A stretch of 64,000 nucleotides of DNA from Diadophis punctatus similis (GCA_023053685.1 JALIGW010000010.1:10821919-10885918); one strand, 5' to 3'; numbered from the stretch's first letter, positions 12,237-21,247 are shown. The notes: generated by a model from the letters alone, not told the origin. Numbers and translations are program-made.

Positions 12237-12910
12237 ACTTCCGGTTTCGGTCTCGTCGGCGTCGCTGGCGCTCCTCGCAGGGCATCCTTTCAACTTTCTG
12301 TAAAACCCGCCAGATCAGCTGTCTGGCGGCTTGAAAATCTCTCCCCAGGCGAAGGGGAGAGATGAGAGCGTGACAGGTGGGGTAGAGCCCCCCTAGTGCC
12401 CTAAAAGCCAACTTAGGGCGCGTAGGGTGAGGGCTCCCCAGGTAGCCTGTCTGCTGCTCCGGGAAGGTGGAAGCCTCCGCTAGAAAGCGGAGCAAGATGC
12501 CGCGACCACCACTGCTGTTTTAAAGGAGGTACAACTATTTTAAATATACAGAGAGCAGCCAGAGAAAGACAGGAGTCCTGGAGTTACTAGCTTGTTCTTT
12601 AACTCCATTCCTGGGTTTTTATGATGGAAGAAACAAAGTAACTTAATAAGGAGTGGCAACAAGATGGCGATTGGAGACGTTGGTGTAGAAGAGAAAGTTA
12701 TTTTTGCTTTGTTACCAGCCCTTTCCTCTGGAAACCTTTGATCTGAAGAATGATTTTTTTTCCTTTTTCCTTTTTTTTCTGAATTAATCTATAGTTTTAT
12801 AAAAGATAAAATTTAAATGGCTTTGGACTTGGAAAGGAATTTTTTTTTAAAGTAAAGATCTGGGTTTCTTTTTCCTCTCTTCTTTGTCTTTCTTTTTTGA
12901 AAACATTGAA

Positions 12911-13997
12911 ATGGCTTCTAAACTTGAAAATACTGTAGTGAATAAAAGAACTGAGTACTCCTTTGATCATATTTTAAAGAAGCAATCTATGCCTGATTTA
13001 ACATCATCAAAGTCTTTAACACCTGAGACTTTTTTTAATACCTTGAAAGCGATGAAAAATGAGTTAATTTTAGAATTTAATTCAAAACTTGCTGAAATAG
13101 AAAAAAAATGCAGGCTGCTATGGAGAAGATGAATTTACAATTGAGAGTGGATGTGGTGAAAGTTTGCAAAGGATTAGCAGCAAATATGGAGATTTTGGAG
13201 AAGGATTTGGAAAAAAATAAGCAAAACTTAACAATTTCAGAGGAATATATAACCAAGGTTCAAAATGATATATTAAAATTGGAAACAGAAGCGATGATGT
13301 CCCAATTTCGAGAGATGAAATTTGCTATAAGAATCAGGGGCTTGAAGGAAAAAAAATTGAAAATTTGAAAGAAAGAATGACAGAGGCACTGGAGCAGGTG
13401 TCCGGATTGTCTAAAGATGAATTGGCTACACAAATCGATAAGATATACAGAGTTAATTCTTGGTATGCAAAACAAAACCACTTGCCAAGGGACATTGTAA
13501 TATATTTCACTACTAGAGCTTTGCGGAACAGAATCATACAGGCAACTTTTAATAACAATCTTCAGGCAAATGGTCAAGAAATAAGGATATGGAAAGAAAT
13601 TCCTGCCAAGATGCTTAAAGATAGAAGAGAATATTCCTTTCTGGTCCAGGAATTAAAAATACAAAATTTACAATACAAATGGAATGCACCAACAGGAGTA
13701 ACCGTAAAATTCTTGGGAAAAAGATATGGACTAAACACAATAAAGAAAGCTACAGAATTTTACATCAATGTTTTAAAGGCTGATACCTCTAAAATTCCAG
13801 TAAAAAAAGGCATGGAAATAAAGGAGGAGGAGAAGGGAAATCCAGATATACGTGATCAAGAGGAAATAATTCCAAAGATTCAAAATGAGTGGCAGAGCCA
13901 GATAGATGTTTGTGACGGGGAAAAGGAGACGGAGGAATGGGATCAGATGACAGCTGAATCGACAGATTTGAAATGGCCAAAGGACAGATGGTGCTGA
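12911..13997 (+). pseudogene. L1 ORF1 protein (L1-d), two frameshifts
   Basis: Starting at MASKLENTVV, the coding runs through a coiled coil (MEILEKDLEKNKQNL..., frame 13108-13368). It continues into the RRM-like and C-terminal nucleic-acid-binding part (KDELATQIDKIYRVNSWYAKQ, LPRDIVIYFTTRALRNRIIQATF, EIPAKMLKDRREYSFLVQEL; frame 13365-13997). ORF1p is the RNA-binding chaperone of the L1 particle. Three consecutive frames cover it, and both changes of frame occur at runs of eight A (near 13107 and 13352). They may be genuine one-base slips or sequencing errors. The homologues at 29.4-30.6 and 43.1-44.1 kb align along the whole length. Confidence 0.82.
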
Positions 13998-14869
13998 AAC
14001 TTATAAGATGGTTGGAAAGATGAACAAGATTGTAAACATTTTTTCTTCTTTTCTTTTCTTATTTTGTATTAATATTGTCTATTAATGGTATTTCATTTTA
14101 TTTTTAGATTATTTTATAGATATATATTATATATTCTGGAGTTATAAATTTGATATAGTGTATTATTCCGTTATCATTAATTTGAGGATTTGAAATATTA
14201 ATATTGTTTATCGATGGTATTTTCATATCATATATTTTGAAGTTATAAACTTGATATAGTGTAATATTTTGGTATCAATATTTTGAGGATATAGGGATTA
14301 AGTTTAAAGTTTTTGAGGCATAAGGAGTTGGTTCTTACTTCTTTTATTATTATTATTATATATTTAGATAATATATATTTTGAAGCTGATACCTTAAGGT
14401 ATAGGAATATTGTTATTAATGTGTTTGATTTTATGATTTGATGTTTAGAAGAAATGTTATACATATAATATTATGTTATTAATAAGTTGGTGGATTTTAG
14501 GTTTAAGTTTAAGGGTTTTGAAATATAAGGGGTTAGTTTTTAATTCTTATATTTTATTTTTATTTTTTCTTCTTTTTATCATTATTAATATATATATATA
14601 TATTAAATATCGGGAAGTTAATATTCTGGTATATTGTAAAATTATGTTATTAATATTGTTTGAGTTTATGACTAAGTTTAGTTTATGAGGTTCATCTTTG
14701 TTTCTTTTTTATTTTACTTATTTTTGTTTTTCACTTGTTTACTTTCTCTTTAATTATTAACGTTTTGAATAGTTTAAAAAATTCGGAGTTTCTTTGCCAA
14801 AAAAATGGGGGAATTAAGAAGTTATTTTAATTTAATTTAAATTTATGCTATTGAATACTATGCCCTGTA

Positions 14870-14992
14870 CTTTCTCTGGGAAGTCTGGGGGGAGAGGGAA
14901 GGGAAGGGAGTGGGTTGTGGGTAGGGGGGATGGGGGGAGAAAATTGATAAAAATGCTTGTACTTTGTACTAATAAAACTTTTTGAATAAAAA
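14870..14992 (+). promoter_or_regulatory. L1-d 3' UTR: G-rich polypurine tract and poly(A) signal
   Basis: A G-run-rich polypurine tract (about 14877-14940) is followed by the shared L1 terminus with ACTAATAAAAC and a short A tail. The same order occurs, inverted, at 27.86-27.99 and 39.04-39.17 kb. Confidence 0.75.
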
Positions 14993-15475
14993 AAAATAGC
15001 TGATACAGTCTCCCAGCTCTGATTCAAACTATTTAACACTAATAAAACTTTTTGGGACTCTGGAAAATTTACTCCACGTTGCTCCAATTCTAGAAAATTA
15101 GCCTGCATTTTCATTAAATGATCTTCCATAGAATCTCCTGTCTGCATGCTCGCTCTGAAAAGCTTTCTTGAAAGTTGGACCACATTACACACAGAAACAT
15201 TGACATGTACTGCTTTCAATTTCTGCCATATTTCTTTTGCAGACTTTAATTCAGCTACATTTAAGAATTGATCATCCCCAAGACTTAAAAGAAGATAAGC
15301 CATAGCTTTGTCATGAGCTTTTTGTTCTGCTGCTCCAAGCACTTGCGGGGGGGTCTGCTACAATGTCCCATAATTCTTTTGCTTTCAAAAAACATTCCAT
15401 TTTTGCAGCCCAAATTAAATAATTTTTCTTCCCCAATTTGGGTATTGGACTGTCTTTAAATTCCATAGCAGCCAT
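14993..15475 (-). pseudogene. Copia Gag N-terminal part
   Basis: A start codon at 15473-15475 opens Gag (MAAMEFKDSPIPKLGKKNY). The reading then shifts near 15345-15352, at a run of seven G, into the frame with AMAYLLLSLGDDQFLNV and MEDHLMKMQANFLELEQRG, typical of the Copia UBN2-type capsid. At 15008 the L1 target duplication begins, and Gag resumes at 12236 with the same AAATAGCTGATACAG word. Gag would form the virus-like particle. The G-run indel is either real or a sequencing slip. Confidence 0.72.
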
Positions 15476-15576
15476 CCTGCTTTATTTTTCTTCTCTGCCT
15501 GTTCCTTTAACAACACAGACAGCTTCTTATCAGCTTTAAATTACAATGCAGTTTTACTTTACTTCTTGAGCGATTC

Positions 15577-15590
15577 CTGGGCCCATAACC
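15577..15590 (-). promoter_or_regulatory. Copia primer-binding site for an initiator tRNA-Met fragment
   Basis: Directly against the 5' LTR the plus strand reads CTGGGCCCATAACC. This equals the anticodon stem-loop of vertebrate initiator tRNA-Met (CAT anticodon), not its 3' CCA end. Drosophila copia is known to prime from a cleaved 5' half of initiator tRNA-Met, so this site fits a half-tRNA primer. Confidence 0.8.
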
Positions 15591-15858
15591 TGTCAGAGTT
15601 ACGCAATAAATCAGAAGCTTCACAAGATAACTGCATTTTGCTGATTCAAATAACTTCTTTATAAGTAGAATAAAACATTTACAATACCGCACTTTGTTTC
15701 ACAGATCACATGTTGAGATGTTTTCACAGCAAACTTTAATGGTGGACTGACTAAACCACGCCCTTCTTCTTACTAAGTTTCTGGACATGCTCAATTAACA
15801 CTTCAGCCCGATTGGCTGACTCAATCACATGGCTCTCCCAGTCATGAACATTCCAACA
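15591..15858 (-). repeat. Copia 5' LTR
   Basis: It is a 268-bp copy of the LTR at 9208-9475 with one visible difference, bounded by the GGTTT duplication on its outer side. Confidence 0.93.
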
Positions 15859-15863
15859 GGTTT

Positions 15864-16331
15864 TAATGCAAAGGGGACTTTCCTGGGGTGTAATCTCACT
15901 GGTTGGACTCTGGGGTCTAAGTTAAAAGATATAGGGGTGCCCACATACTTGCCCAGAGATGGATCGAATGCCTCCTGGAACTCCTACAGCAGGTCGTCGC
16001 AGCCATCCACAATTGTCGCATTGATCTCTTTGTCATCTCTGGTCAGCTTGATTCTCAGTGTTTTGCTTCAGTCGTGCCCTAGTAGGCTTGGAATGTGGTC
16101 TCTGGCGATTGTCAGCGGGAGGCTTGCTTCCTGGTCTTTGTATTGAACTCTCACTCGTTTGATTCCCATCACAGGAATCCAGTTCCCTTGGCAGTCTGCG
16201 ATTTTTATTCTCTGTGTTGTCAGTTGCTCTGGAGCGAGGTTAGGCATGGCTCTCTTTGCTGTGGCCCAGAAAACGATTGTGATAGATGAGCCCGTATCTA
16301 TCTGCATTCGGAACGGTGATTTCTCTACCAA
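15864..16331 (-). pseudogene. Gypsy A protease and Pol linker
   Basis: Frame 16068-16331 encodes an aspartic protease with the active-site words MQIDTGSSITIV (DTGSS) and IARDHIPSLLGHD near its end. Between 15864 and 16067 the linker toward RT continues in broken frames, and at 15864 it rejoins the RT sequence interrupted at 9207. The protease would cleave Gag and Pol. It lies just downstream of the zinc-knuckle frame, in the usual order. Confidence 0.78.
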
Positions 16332-16345
16332 CAGGGTGATGTATG

Positions 16346-17274
16346 TTAGGGGTTTTCATCGCCATCGAGTTGATTTATTCGGATGCAATTCATTCCCGCA
16401 GATGGGGTGAAATTGCTGGGTCGCCTGTACTGACCTCTGTCCTCCCGCCTGGCATCGTTTGTGTAGAAATTTCTGCCTTGCCCTCTTGGAGGGGGATGCT
16501 GCGCCTTGCAAACCTTTGTTATGTGGCCAAACTTCCCACATCTGTGGCACACCGCGTCCCGGAACTGGCATGATGCTTGGGGTTGCGGTCTCCCGCAGCT
16601 GGGACAAGGTGTTAATTTCTGGCCTGGACTGTGTTCCATTCGGAAAACTTCCTCCTCGCCTTCCTCAGCTTCTTCTACGGGACTCTGAACATGGGTTTCG
16701 TTTACCTCGGAACTTGTCTTTACTTGAGCCTGCGGGATTCTCTTTCTGAGTACCTCGGCAGCCTTGTCAGACGTCTCGGCTGGGTGGCCTCCTTTAGAGC
16801 CACCTGTAGTGTAAGGCCATAATCTTTTGCTAGCAACCTTTTTTGTAGTGCTGCGTCTCGAACTCCTCGCACTAGCTGATCCAACAGCTCTTCATCTAGG
16901 TTCATGAATTTGCAGTGGACTGCTATTTTCTGCAAGGCAGTCATATAGCTGTTAATACTCTCGTGCTCTTGCTGCAGACGTTCATAGAACTGGTATCGGC
17001 TCACAATTTTGGAAGGTGCGGGGTCGTAGTTTTTCTTCAGTACCTCCTGTAATCTGGACCATGTGGTCCCTTCTATTGTAGCCGGCTCCAGTAGCACTAC
17101 AGCCATATCAAAAATGTCTGGTCTGCAGTGAGTCAGGAACATGTCCCTTTTCCTGTCATCTGAGAGTGCGCTCATGTCGTTTTCTCCCAGAAAACATCGG
17201 AATCTTTTTAGGTAATTTACCCAGGTCTCTCTTCCTTGGTTGAATGGTGTCGGTGGGTGGTCAGATGATGCCAT
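16346..17274 (-). pseudogene. Gypsy A Gag (capsid and zinc knuckle)
   Basis: Frame 16720-17274 (184 residues, start MASSDHPPTPFNQGRETW) encodes the capsid-like region with FLTHCRPDIFDMAV, YDPAPSKIVSRYQFYERLQ and LVRGVRDAALQKRLL. Frame 16346-16639 continues as the nucleocapsid with the knuckle CHRCGKFGHITKVC (CX2CX4HX4C), preceded by a further cysteine pair. A frameshift or stop near 16640-16720 separates the two. Gag would form the particle. The start lies about 100 bp inside the primer site, a normal leader length. Confidence 0.78.
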
Positions 17275-17372
17275 CTTGGCCTCTTAAAATCTGACCCTTT
17301 GTCCAGGATTCAATTTTGGCGCCTCGTGGTTCGCTTCCTTCTGGCCAGGCTGGAATGTCTTCGTTTAAGAAG

Positions 17373-17390
17373 ATCCCACCTTCGTCGCCA
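17373..17390 (-). promoter_or_regulatory. Gypsy A primer-binding site (tRNA-Ser type)
   Basis: On the minus strand, TGGCGACGAAGGTGGGAT lies two bases from the 5' LTR. It resembles the complement of the 3' end of serine tRNA (acceptor ...CGTCGCCA). Gypsy C carries the same site with one C-to-T change at 34324-34341. Confidence 0.65.
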
Positions 17391-17392
17391 GA

Positions 17393-17615
17393 TGTTAAGT
17401 CCCATAAAAGAGGCTAGAGGCAAGGCGGTGACTTCAGCTCTTTATTCTGTTTCAGTACATACTTCAGTAATGCATGGTCTGTGGCAGGGATTTAAATAGG
17501 GAGCCGGCAAAACCGACAGCCAATCGAAGCCCAGCAAGCAGGCAGCCAATCAGGCTACGCCTATGCAAATCCCGGGTCGGACTGGAGAACTTCTCCAGTC
17601 TTTCAATACATTACA
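17393..17615 (-). repeat. Gypsy A 5' LTR
   Basis: It is the partner of 6316-6542, starting TGTTAAGTCCC and ending ATTACA on the plus strand, followed by the duplicated CCTCA. Confidence 0.92.
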
Positions 17616-17648
17616 CCTCAACTCCCAGAATTCCATTTGAAGTCCATA

Positions 17649-17772
17649 TTGATGAATGTATGACGAATGTATCTTGTCTTTTTATGTACACTGAGAGCAT
17701 ATGCACCAAAGACAAATTCCTTGTGTGTCCAATCACACTTGGCCAATAAAGAATTCTATTCTATTCCATTCT
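17649..17772 (+). mobile_element. CR1 3' tail running into ATTCT repeats
   Basis: The stretch ending ACACTTGGCCAATAAAGAAT followed by TTCTATTCTATTC-type repeats matches a 3' tail that I recall from CR1 (L3/Snake1-type) LINEs in snakes, which seed pentanucleotide microsatellites. It is 5'-truncated and lies between units of the 52-bp hairpin array. Confidence 0.5.
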
Positions 17773-17774
17773 AT

Positions 17775-17984
17775 ATACCTTAACTAAGGCTGGACTACAA
17801 CTCCCAGAATTCCAGCTGAAGTCCATATACCTTAACTAGGGCTGGACTTCAACTCCCAGAATTCCAGTTGAAGTCCATGTACCTTAACTAGGGATGGACT
17901 TCAACTCCCAGAATTCCAATTGAAGTCCATGTACCTTAAATTGAGCTGTACTTCAACTCCCAGAATTCCAGCTGAAGTCCGTGT
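17775..17984. repeat. 52-bp minisatellite of hairpin units, four copies
   Basis: Units begin at 17775, 17827, 17879 and 17931, an exact 52-bp period. Each contains CTTCAACTCCCAGAATTCC flanked by GGACTTCAAC and GTTGAAGTCC, so every monomer can fold. A further unit is split by Gypsy A: its left part lies just before 6315 and its right part at 17616-17648. The core word recurs at 23.5-23.66 and 37.03-37.06 kb. Confidence 0.9.
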
Positions 17985-18984
17985 ATATCTTAAAGTTGCT
18001 GAAGTTGGAAAAACCCCTGCCGGAGAGAGCTCGGCCAGGCCTCCCCCCCTCCCTCCACCCTGATTCAGTGAAAATTGGCACGGAAACAACCGTGTATTTA
18101 TCGTATCTGGCAGCCTCCCCTTCTTTTGTGCTGGGGGTGGGGAGGGAAAGGCCCCAGGGAAAACACTTTTTTGGCATTTGGCAACTTTTCACTTGGATCC
18201 AAGACCCTTCTTTCCAAATGCCTTAAAGTTGCCAAATGCTTTAAAATCTGGATTCTCTCTTGGTGAGGCAGTGGGTGGGAGCAAGCGGAGGCCCAGGGAA
18301 GGAGGCAGCTCATTGCCAGAAACGAGGCTGCTCACCGGCAGGTGCAGAACTTGGCAATCATGTCCCCATACAGTAGCCTGGAGAGGTGGCAGCGATGGCT
18401 GCATGCACTGTTTTGGAATCAGGGAGGGGATCGTGGTGCTGATGCACATTGCAGAGCCCCCCCTTCTCCTCCTTCTCCTCGGACATACCTTCTCTTTCCT
18501 CCGGCGGAGGATCTGGCCAGATCCTCCGCCTGAAATGTGAGGATCAGGGAGGAAAGTGTTTTCACATGGCAGCGCCGCCACCCCTCTGCCACCCACCATT
18601 TTCTTTAGCAAAGTCAAAATCCCAAGTAAAATGGTACACGCACAGAGCCTCGTGTGAAATGAATCTGGGTCTTCTGAGAGGCGATTGTGTGGAGGCCCTG
18701 GGTTGTTTCTTTTGTGAGAGTTGTTTACTGGCTGCAAATGTCACAGTGCTGCAATGGCCTCCCTTCAGAAAAGCAGCTTCTGGCTCGAGGAGGGAGGCTG
18801 AGTGACTCACAGAGCGAGTCTCTCTTCCTCTCTCGGAGCTAACCCGTGTGTGGAAAGGGAGGAGTGGGAGGTGTTCACTCTCTTCCATCTGCTCCCCCCA
18901 TGCTCCATTATGGCAACTTGCTCCTTTGCAGGCCAGTTAGTGGAGAGGCACCTGGAGGAAGCAGGCTGGGGGAAGGGGCGAGAA
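17985..18984. other. GC-rich non-coding DNA with short palindromes
   Basis: About 1 kb with higher GC than its surroundings and several overlapping open frames that resemble nothing known. A perfect 14-bp inverted repeat (18174-18187 with 18226-18239) and a perfect 28-bp palindrome (18503-18530) suggest the interior of a non-autonomous DNA element, but no terminal repeats could be assigned. Confidence 0.45.
18503..18530. repeat. Perfect 28-bp palindrome
   Basis: GGCGGAGGATCTGG is followed at once by its exact reverse complement, with no spacer. Confidence 0.95.
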
Positions 18985-19190
18985 GAGGATTAGATTATTA
19001 TTAGAGTTGGAAGGTACCTTGTAGGTCATCTAGTCCAACCCCCCCCTCAAGCAGGAGTCCCTACACCATTTCAGATAAGTGGCAGTCCAATCTCCTTTTG
19101 AAAGTCTCAAGTGTTGGTGCTCTCACAACCTCCACAGGCAAGCTGTTCCACTGGTTGATCGCTCTCACTGTTGGGTTCCGGTATTGAAGA
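18985..19190 (-). mobile_element. CR1 LINE 3' end (ORF2 C-terminus and 3' UTR)
   Basis: On the minus strand the sequence encodes the CR1 ORF2 C-terminus (NPTVRAINQWNSLPVEVVRA, then TLETFKRRLDCHLSEMV and stop). A 3' UTR follows with the familiar GGTTGGACTAGATGACCTAC-type words, ending in a TAAT-rich tail near 18985. Its upstream side joins Gypsy B integrase at about 19190. It may be the 3' end of the same CR1 seen at 25.6-52.1 kb, or a separate 5'-truncated copy. Confidence 0.75.
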
Positions 19191-20017
19191 GACATGTCTG
19201 GCAACCCATCTGTTGTGAATAATTTTCTTAAAACTCTGATCACCACCTCTGTTGTTGTGCTCTGCATTAATGCGACTTCCAGCCATTTTGAGTATGCATC
19301 TACTACTATTAAAAATGTTTGCCCGTGAAATGGACCCGCAAAATCTATGTGCAATCGCAACCATGGGGCCCTGGGTTGTTCCCATTCGAATACAGGAGAC
19401 CTTGGGAGGAATGCCCTTGATTGCTGGCACGGTGTACACCCTGCGACCCAGTCCTCTATGTGTTTGTCCATGTTGGGCCACCACACATAGCTCTGTGCCA
19501 GTGCCTTCATTCTCACCACCCCTGGGTGCCCCTCGTGTAGAGCCCTTAGAATATCCTCTTGTAGCAACAGAGGAGTGAGGACACGATCACCGCACAACAA
19601 ACATCCCCCTTGCACCGCTATTTCATGCTGTCTTCTTGCAAACGGTTGGAGGTTGGGTTTAAATGGCCCTCGTGGCCACCCCCTCCTCACCCAGTTCATA
19701 ATAGTGCGGAGTTCAGCGTCTTTGCTTGTTTCTGTGGCAACATCTGCCAATGTGATTATTCCTGGCCCCGCAAAGTCAATCAGAAGTATTGGGATGCCTG
19801 GAGTGGGGTCGTTCACTAAGTCCAGTAAGGGGCAGCGGCTCAATGTGTCAGCATTTCCCATGGCCCTGCCCGGCCTGTATTTTAAAATGTAGGAATAGGC
19901 TGCAAGAAATAAGGACCATCTCAGCATTCTTGGGGGCAAGTCGACCGGTGTGGGCTTGTCCCCCTCTAATAGCCCTAATAAGGGCTGATGGTCAGTCCAG
20001 CTCAAAATGCCTCCCAA
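19061..20017 (-). pseudogene. Gypsy B RNase H/integrase fused in frame to CR1 C-terminus
   Basis: The 318-residue frame starts in RNase H (DHQPLLGLLEGDKPTPVDL), runs through the zinc finger (WWPNMDKHIEDWVAGCTPCQ) and the first catalytic Asp (HIDFAGPFHGQTFLIVVDAY), and reaches GLPD. It then continues directly with the CR1 ORF2 C-terminus (MSLQYRNPTVRAINQWN...). The second Asp and the Glu of integrase are lost, so no integrase function is expected. The open fusion is probably accidental. Nothing suggests a host promoter or splice sites. Confidence 0.8.
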
Positions 20018-20560
20018 ACAAGTATTCCCGGAAATGCTTCACCCCTGTAACAGCGGCCAGAGCTTCTTGGTCAATTTGACCGTAGTTTCTCTCGGTACTT
20101 GACAGAGTCCTGGAGAAATAGACAATGGGGGCCTCATGGCCATTCGGAAGTCTATGGCTTAGTACTGCCCCCACCCCAAAAGGTGAAGCGTCACACACTA
20201 GCACCACAGGCAAAGTCTCGCTAAACTGCATAAGGAAACTGTCTTCAGAAAGGAGGTTTTTTTTACTGCCCGGAACGCCTTGTCTTGCACTGGACCCCAA
20301 AACCATGGGTTTTTCTTAGACAGCAGTTTGTGAAGGGGCTCAGTGATGGTGGCTTTATTTTGCAGGAACATGCTGTAAAAGTTTAATAGCCCCAAGAACG
20401 CCTGTAACTCAGTTTTGTTGGTGGGCAACGGAGCCTCTCTAATGGCCCTAAGTTTGTCCTTAGTGGGGTGTAGTCTGGATCCATCTGTCCAGAACCCCAA
20501 GAATTTGACTTCTGAAACCCCTATCTGGCATTTACTAGCTTTAGCTCGCTGCCCTGCCAC
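19992..20560 (-). pseudogene. Gypsy B RT connection and RNase H start
   Basis: Frames 20198-20560 and 19992-20306 carry VSEVKFLGFWTDGSRLHPTK and LPTNKTELQAFLGLLNFYSMF (RT thumb and connection). They are followed by VVLVCDASPFGVGAVLSHRLP and YFSRTLSSTERNYGQIDQEAL (RNase H Asp and Glu). A frameshift near 20250-20300, by a T-rich run, separates the two. Gypsy A and C share this order. Confidence 0.75.
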
Positions 20561-20566
20561 TCGGAA

Positions 20567-21247
20567 TCATGTCAGCACTTCTCGCAACCGCTCCCTTAGC
20601 TGGCTATTGTCTTTAGCTGTGATTAACACGTCATCAAAATATGGGACGATGCCTGGCACTTTATTTAGAACTCGCTCCATAATTCCTTGAAAAATTCCCG
20701 GAGCCACGCTAACACCGAATTGAAGTCTGTTACATTTAAAAGCCCTGCGATGGGTCACTATTGTTTGAGCCTCCGCAGACTTGTGATCAACTGGAAGTTG
20801 CTGATAAGCCTGCGCGAGACCTAACTTAGCAAATATGGCGCCCGGGCCCAATGTATGTAAAAGATGTTGGACTACTGGCACCGGGTATGCACTCTGCTGT
20901 AAGGCCTTATTCAATGTGCACTTATAGTCAGCGCATATGCGCACAGACCCATCGCTTTTTAAAATAGGCACTATGGAAGTTTCCCACTTAGCGTGATCGA
21001 TCGCCTCTAATATTCCTTACCCTATTAATCTATCTAACTCTTTGTCGATCAATGGCTTTAAAGCAAAAGGCACTCTCCTGGGGCTTAATCTAATTGCCTG
21101 CACCTTTGGGTCTAAACTAAATGAAATAGGGGTGCCCACATACTTGCCAAGCGTTGGATCGAACGCATCCTGGAATTCCCTCAGCAGGTCGCCACAGTCA
21201 TCTACGATCGTTGCATTTATCATTTCTTCATCTCGGATCACTTTCAT
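20567..21247 (-). pseudogene. Gypsy B reverse transcriptase
   Basis: Frame 20567-20971 holds fingers and palm ([20 protein letters not shown], then [34 protein letters not shown] and VPYFDDVLITAKD). The YFDD box is intact, but the motif A aspartate is glycine (KLGLAQAYQ instead of KLDL), which would inactivate the enzyme. Frame 21017-21247 gives the preceding linker (DDCGDLLREFQDAFDPTLGK, KPLIDKELDRLIG). A stop near 20985-21015 separates them. Confidence 0.8.

Larger units (their letters stand above)
12237..14992 (+). mobile_element. ORF1-only L1 derivative (L1-d, HAL1-like)
   Basis: The insertion starts ACTTCCGGTTTCGG, like the 5' ends of the other L1 copies here, and ends in an A-rich tail after AATAAAACTTTTTGAATAA. 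It is bounded by a perfect 16-bp duplication AAAATAGCTGATACAG (12221-12236 and 14993-15008). A GC-rich 5' leader (12237-12910) precedes ORF1 (12911-13997). After about 1 kb of AT-rich DNA comes a G-rich 3' UTR tract. No ORF2 (endonuclease or RT) is present, so it must have used another L1's enzymes. Confidence 0.9.
9208..15858 (-). mobile_element. Copia (Ty1-type) LTR retrotransposon, RT-deleted
   Basis: Two 268-bp LTRs (9208-9475 and 15591-15858) differ at a single visible base. They enclose gag, protease, integrase, a remnant of RT and RNase H in Copia order (integrase before RT), on the minus strand. The 5-bp duplication GGTTT flanks it (9203-9207 and 15859-15863), and Gypsy A RT sequence is continuous across it. 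An L1 derivative (12237-14992) sits inside gag. Without that insertion the element is about 3.9 kb, short because most of RT is missing. Confidence 0.93.
6316..17615 (-). mobile_element. Gypsy LTR retrotransposon A (Mag-like), interrupted by Copia
   Basis: Two LTRs (6316-6542 and 17393-17615) bracket gag, protease, RT, RNase H and integrase in minus orientation. A perfect 5-bp target duplication CCTCA lies at 6311-6315 and 17616-17620. The LTRs differ by about 7 substitutions and one 4-bp indel in about 223 bp. Subtracting the Copia insertion (9208-15858) gives an element of about 4.6 kb. Coding frames carry stops and frameshifts. Assignment to a Mag-like lineage (short LTRs, serine tRNA-type primer site, no env) is inference. 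Confidence 0.92.

Noticed and set aside
12237..12495. N-terminal extension of the Copia polyprotein suggested by one long open frame
   Set aside because: The L1-d insertion begins at 12237 (target duplication), so residues beyond that point are chance translation of the L1 leader in antisense.
15577..15590. Initiator tRNA-Met pseudogene
   Set aside because: Only the anticodon arm is present, directly abutting the Copia LTR, so a primer site is the better reading.
18178..18888. Candidate host exon among overlapping GC-rich frames of 100-180 codons
   Set aside because: Frames overlap on both strands, lack similarity and lie among palindromes and repeats; no splice or start context was convincing.
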